DNA of 64,000 nt, from positions 62,001 through 126,000 of the forward strand of contig NZ_JAIUZI010000007.1 of the NCBI RefSeq assembly GCF_020171285.1, given 5' to 3'. This document shows, in pieces, positions 62,491 through 64,000 of the stretch. Both the position numbers and the translations under genes were made by a program. The notes beneath the pieces are model-generated. The model made no database searches. It worked only from the letters and a program-made list of their open reading frames with translations, and was not told the DNA's origin. Position 1 is the first letter of the stretch. The number at the start of each line of letters is the position of its first letter. Source of the DNA: Seohaeicola saemankumensis (GTDB lineage: Bacteria > Pseudomonadota > Alphaproteobacteria > Rhodobacterales > Rhodobacteraceae).

Positions 62491-64000
62491 CGGCGGTCAA
62501 GACAGCCTGCCCTTATTGCGGTGTTGGCTGCGGGGTACTGGCAGGGGCCGACGGCAGCATCGCCGGCGACCCCGATCACCCGGCCAACTTCGGGCGGCTG
62601 TGCTCCAAGGGTACCGCTCTGGGCGAAACGATCTCGCTCGAGGGGCGGCTGCTGGCGCCGCAGGTTGGCGGGCAGGATACGACGTGGGACGCCGCATTGA
62701 CCCTGGTCGCGGACAAGTTCCGCGCCGCCATGGATGAATACGGGCCTGATTCCGTTGCCTTTTATGTCTCTGGCCAGTTGTTGACCGAAGACTACTATGT
62801 CGCCAACAAGCTGATGAAGGGCTACATCGGCAGCGGCAACATCGACACCAATTCGCGCCTTTGCATGGCCTCTTCGGTGACCGGTCACAAGCGCGCCTTT
62901 GGCAGCGACACCGTGCCCGGCACCTACGAGGATTTCGAAGAAGCCGAGGTGGTGGTCCTTGTTGGATCGAACCTGGCCTGGTGCCACCCGGTTCTGTTCC
63001 AGCGTATCGTGGCCGCCAAGAAGGCGCGCCCGGAAATGAAAGTCGTGGTGATCGATCCGCGATCCACGGCCACCGCAAAGATCGCCGATCTGCATCTGTC
63101 GGTCCGCCCCGATGGCGACGCGGCGCTGTTCAACCTGTTGCTGGAGGCGATCGAGGCCCGCGGGTTGATCGACGGGTCCTATACCGATGCTTATGTCAAC
63201 GGGATGGAGGCTGCGTTGGAGGCCGCGCGCGGCACCGACCCGGCGCTGACCGGCCTGTTGCCGCAGGACATCGCCGCATTCCTCGACCTGTGGTGCGGCA
63301 CCGACAAGGTGGTCACGCTCTACTCCCAGGGGGTCAACCAATCCTCGGGCGGCACCGACAAGGTCAACGCCATCCTGAACTGCCACCTGGCCACCGGGCG
63401 CATCGGCAAGCCGGGGCAGGGGCCGTTTTCAATTACCGGCCAGCCCAACGCCATGGGCGGGCGCGAGGTCGGCGGTCTGGCCAACATGCTGGCCTGTCAC
63501 CTGGACATCGAGAACGCCGATCACCGCCACGCGGTCCAGACCTTTTGGGCGGCGCCGACCATCGCCGACAAACCCGGTCTGAAGGCGGTGGACCTGTACC
63601 GTGCCTGCGCCGAGGGTAAGATCAAGGCGCTGTGGATCATGTCCACCAACCCGGTTGTGTCCCTGCCGGACGCCGACGCCGTGGCCGAGGCGATCCGCGC
63701 GGTGCCCTTTACCGTGGCCAGCGACATCGTCATCGACACCGACACCAACCGTCTGGTCGACGTGCTGCTGCCGGCCACCGGCTGGGGCGAGAAATCTGGC
63801 ACCGTGACCAATTCCGAACGCCGCATCTCGCGCCAGCGCCCGTTCCTGCCGGCACCGGGGCAGGCGAGGGCGGACTGGGACATCATCGCCGATGTCGGCC
63901 GCCGGATGGGTTGGACCGAAGCCTTTGATTTCGCGACCGAGGCCGAGGTGTTCCGGGAATACGCGGCGCTGTCGTCGGTATCCGGCCTGCTGGGGCGCGA
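62487..64000 (+). CDS. nasA: Assimilatory nitrate reductase catalytic subunit (partial, runs off the window)
   Basis: The first 504 residues of a molybdopterin enzyme that reduces nitrate to nitrite in the cytoplasm. The N-terminal 4Fe-4S site is ACPYCGVGCGVL with a downstream cysteine in GRLCSKG. The bis-MGD binding region includes NSRLCMASSVTGHKRAFGSD (the cysteine expected to bind Mo), VLVGSNLAWCHPVLFQR and YSQGVNQSSGGTDKVNAI. The full protein is normally near 870-900 residues, so about 40 percent is missing. The start overlaps nirD by four bases. No NasC-type electron donor gene is visible within the window. Confidence 0.96.
   Translation, partial: MTAVKTACPYCGVGCGVLAGADGSIAGDPDHPANFGRLCSKGTALGETISLEGRLLAPQVGGQDTTWDAALTLVADKFRAAMDEYGPDSVAFYVSGQLLTEDYYVANKLMKGYIGSGNIDTNSRLCMASSVTGHKRAFGSDTVPGTYEDFEEAEVVVLVGSNLAWCHPVLFQRIVAAKKARPEMKVVVIDPRSTATAKIADLHLSVRPDGDAALFNLLLEAIEARGLIDGSYTDAYVNGMEAALEAARGTDPALTGLLPQDIAAFLDLWCGTDKVVTLYSQGVNQSSGGTDKVNAILNCHLATGRIGKPGQGPFSITGQPNAMGGREVGGLANMLACHLDIENADHRHAVQTFWAAPTIADKPGLKAVDLYRACAEGKIKALWIMSTNPVVSLPDADAVAEAIRAVPFTVASDIVIDTDTNRLVDVLLPATGWGEKSGTVTNSERRISRQRPFLPAPGQARADWDIIADVGRRMGWTEAFDFATEAEVFREYAALSSVSGLLGR

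Overview
The window is a GC-rich chromosomal segment of an alphaproteobacterium, most likely of the family Rhodobacteraceae (roseobacter/Rhodobacter group). The evidence is gene content and protein resemblance: FnrL with its TTGAY-N4-RTCAA boxes, ccoNOQP and ccoGHIS, membrane-anchored cytochrome c, NasT/NasS-type nitrate control, DUF3604, DUF2270 and a short SRP RNA. The genus cannot be decided from the sequence. No insertion sequence, prophage, CRISPR array, tRNA or rRNA was seen; this is mostly ordinary core chromosome with a few accessory genes.

Layout. 1-5.4 kb: end of an unknown gene, SRP RNA, a cyclic-nucleotide phosphodiesterase-like enzyme, NudC, an SRPBCC protein, prephenate dehydratase and a membrane-anchored cytochrome c. 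5.6-11.3 kb: a yejABEF-type peptide ABC transporter operon. 11.4-13.3 kb: an EF-G-like protein with degenerate GTPase motifs. 13.5-31.8 kb: the low-oxygen respiration region with hemN, fnrL, a universal stress protein, ccoNOQP (cytochrome cbb3 oxidase) and ccoGHIS (its assembly genes). Four FNR-type boxes lie here. Between ccoP and ccoG sit a DUF2270 protein, a structured non-coding stretch, a small ORF, a LysR regulator and an RTX protein. A second LysR gene and a divergent SHMT-like PLP enzyme sit between fnrL and the stress protein. 31.8-41.3 kb: a fused APH-like/P-loop kinase, a TadG-like vWA protein, a D,D-carboxypeptidase with a SPOR domain, a P-type ATPase resembling animal Na,K-ATPase, a HAD hydrolase and ClpS. 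41.4-52.3 kb: RsmC-like methyltransferase, an SDR lacking its catalytic lysine, hemF, a MATE exporter, an orphan TAXI binding protein, a DUF3604 protein, a fatty acid desaturase, and divergent hemC and hemE.

52.5-64 kb: an assimilatory nitrate operon. nasT and nasS (ANTAR antiterminator and its nitrate-sensing partner) come first, then a leader RNA with a hexaloop hairpin and an intrinsic terminator, then nrtA, nrtB, a fused double ABC ATPase, a three-repeat GAF-like protein, nirB, nirD and nasA, which runs off the right edge. The leader is placed so that NasT can control transport and reduction genes separately from nasTS.

Four heme biosynthesis genes (hemN, hemF, hemC, hemE) are spread over the window, and both oxygen-independent and oxygen-dependent coproporphyrinogen oxidases are present. 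This fits an organism moving between oxic and microoxic conditions. Three copies of a double AT-rich hairpin (11.3, 23.0, 41.3 kb) follow gene ends and look like a dispersed terminator-like repeat family. The least explained elements are the GAF-repeat protein in the nitrate operon, a structured stretch next to an FNR box near 23.9 kb, the orphan TAXI protein and the Na,K-ATPase-like pump.
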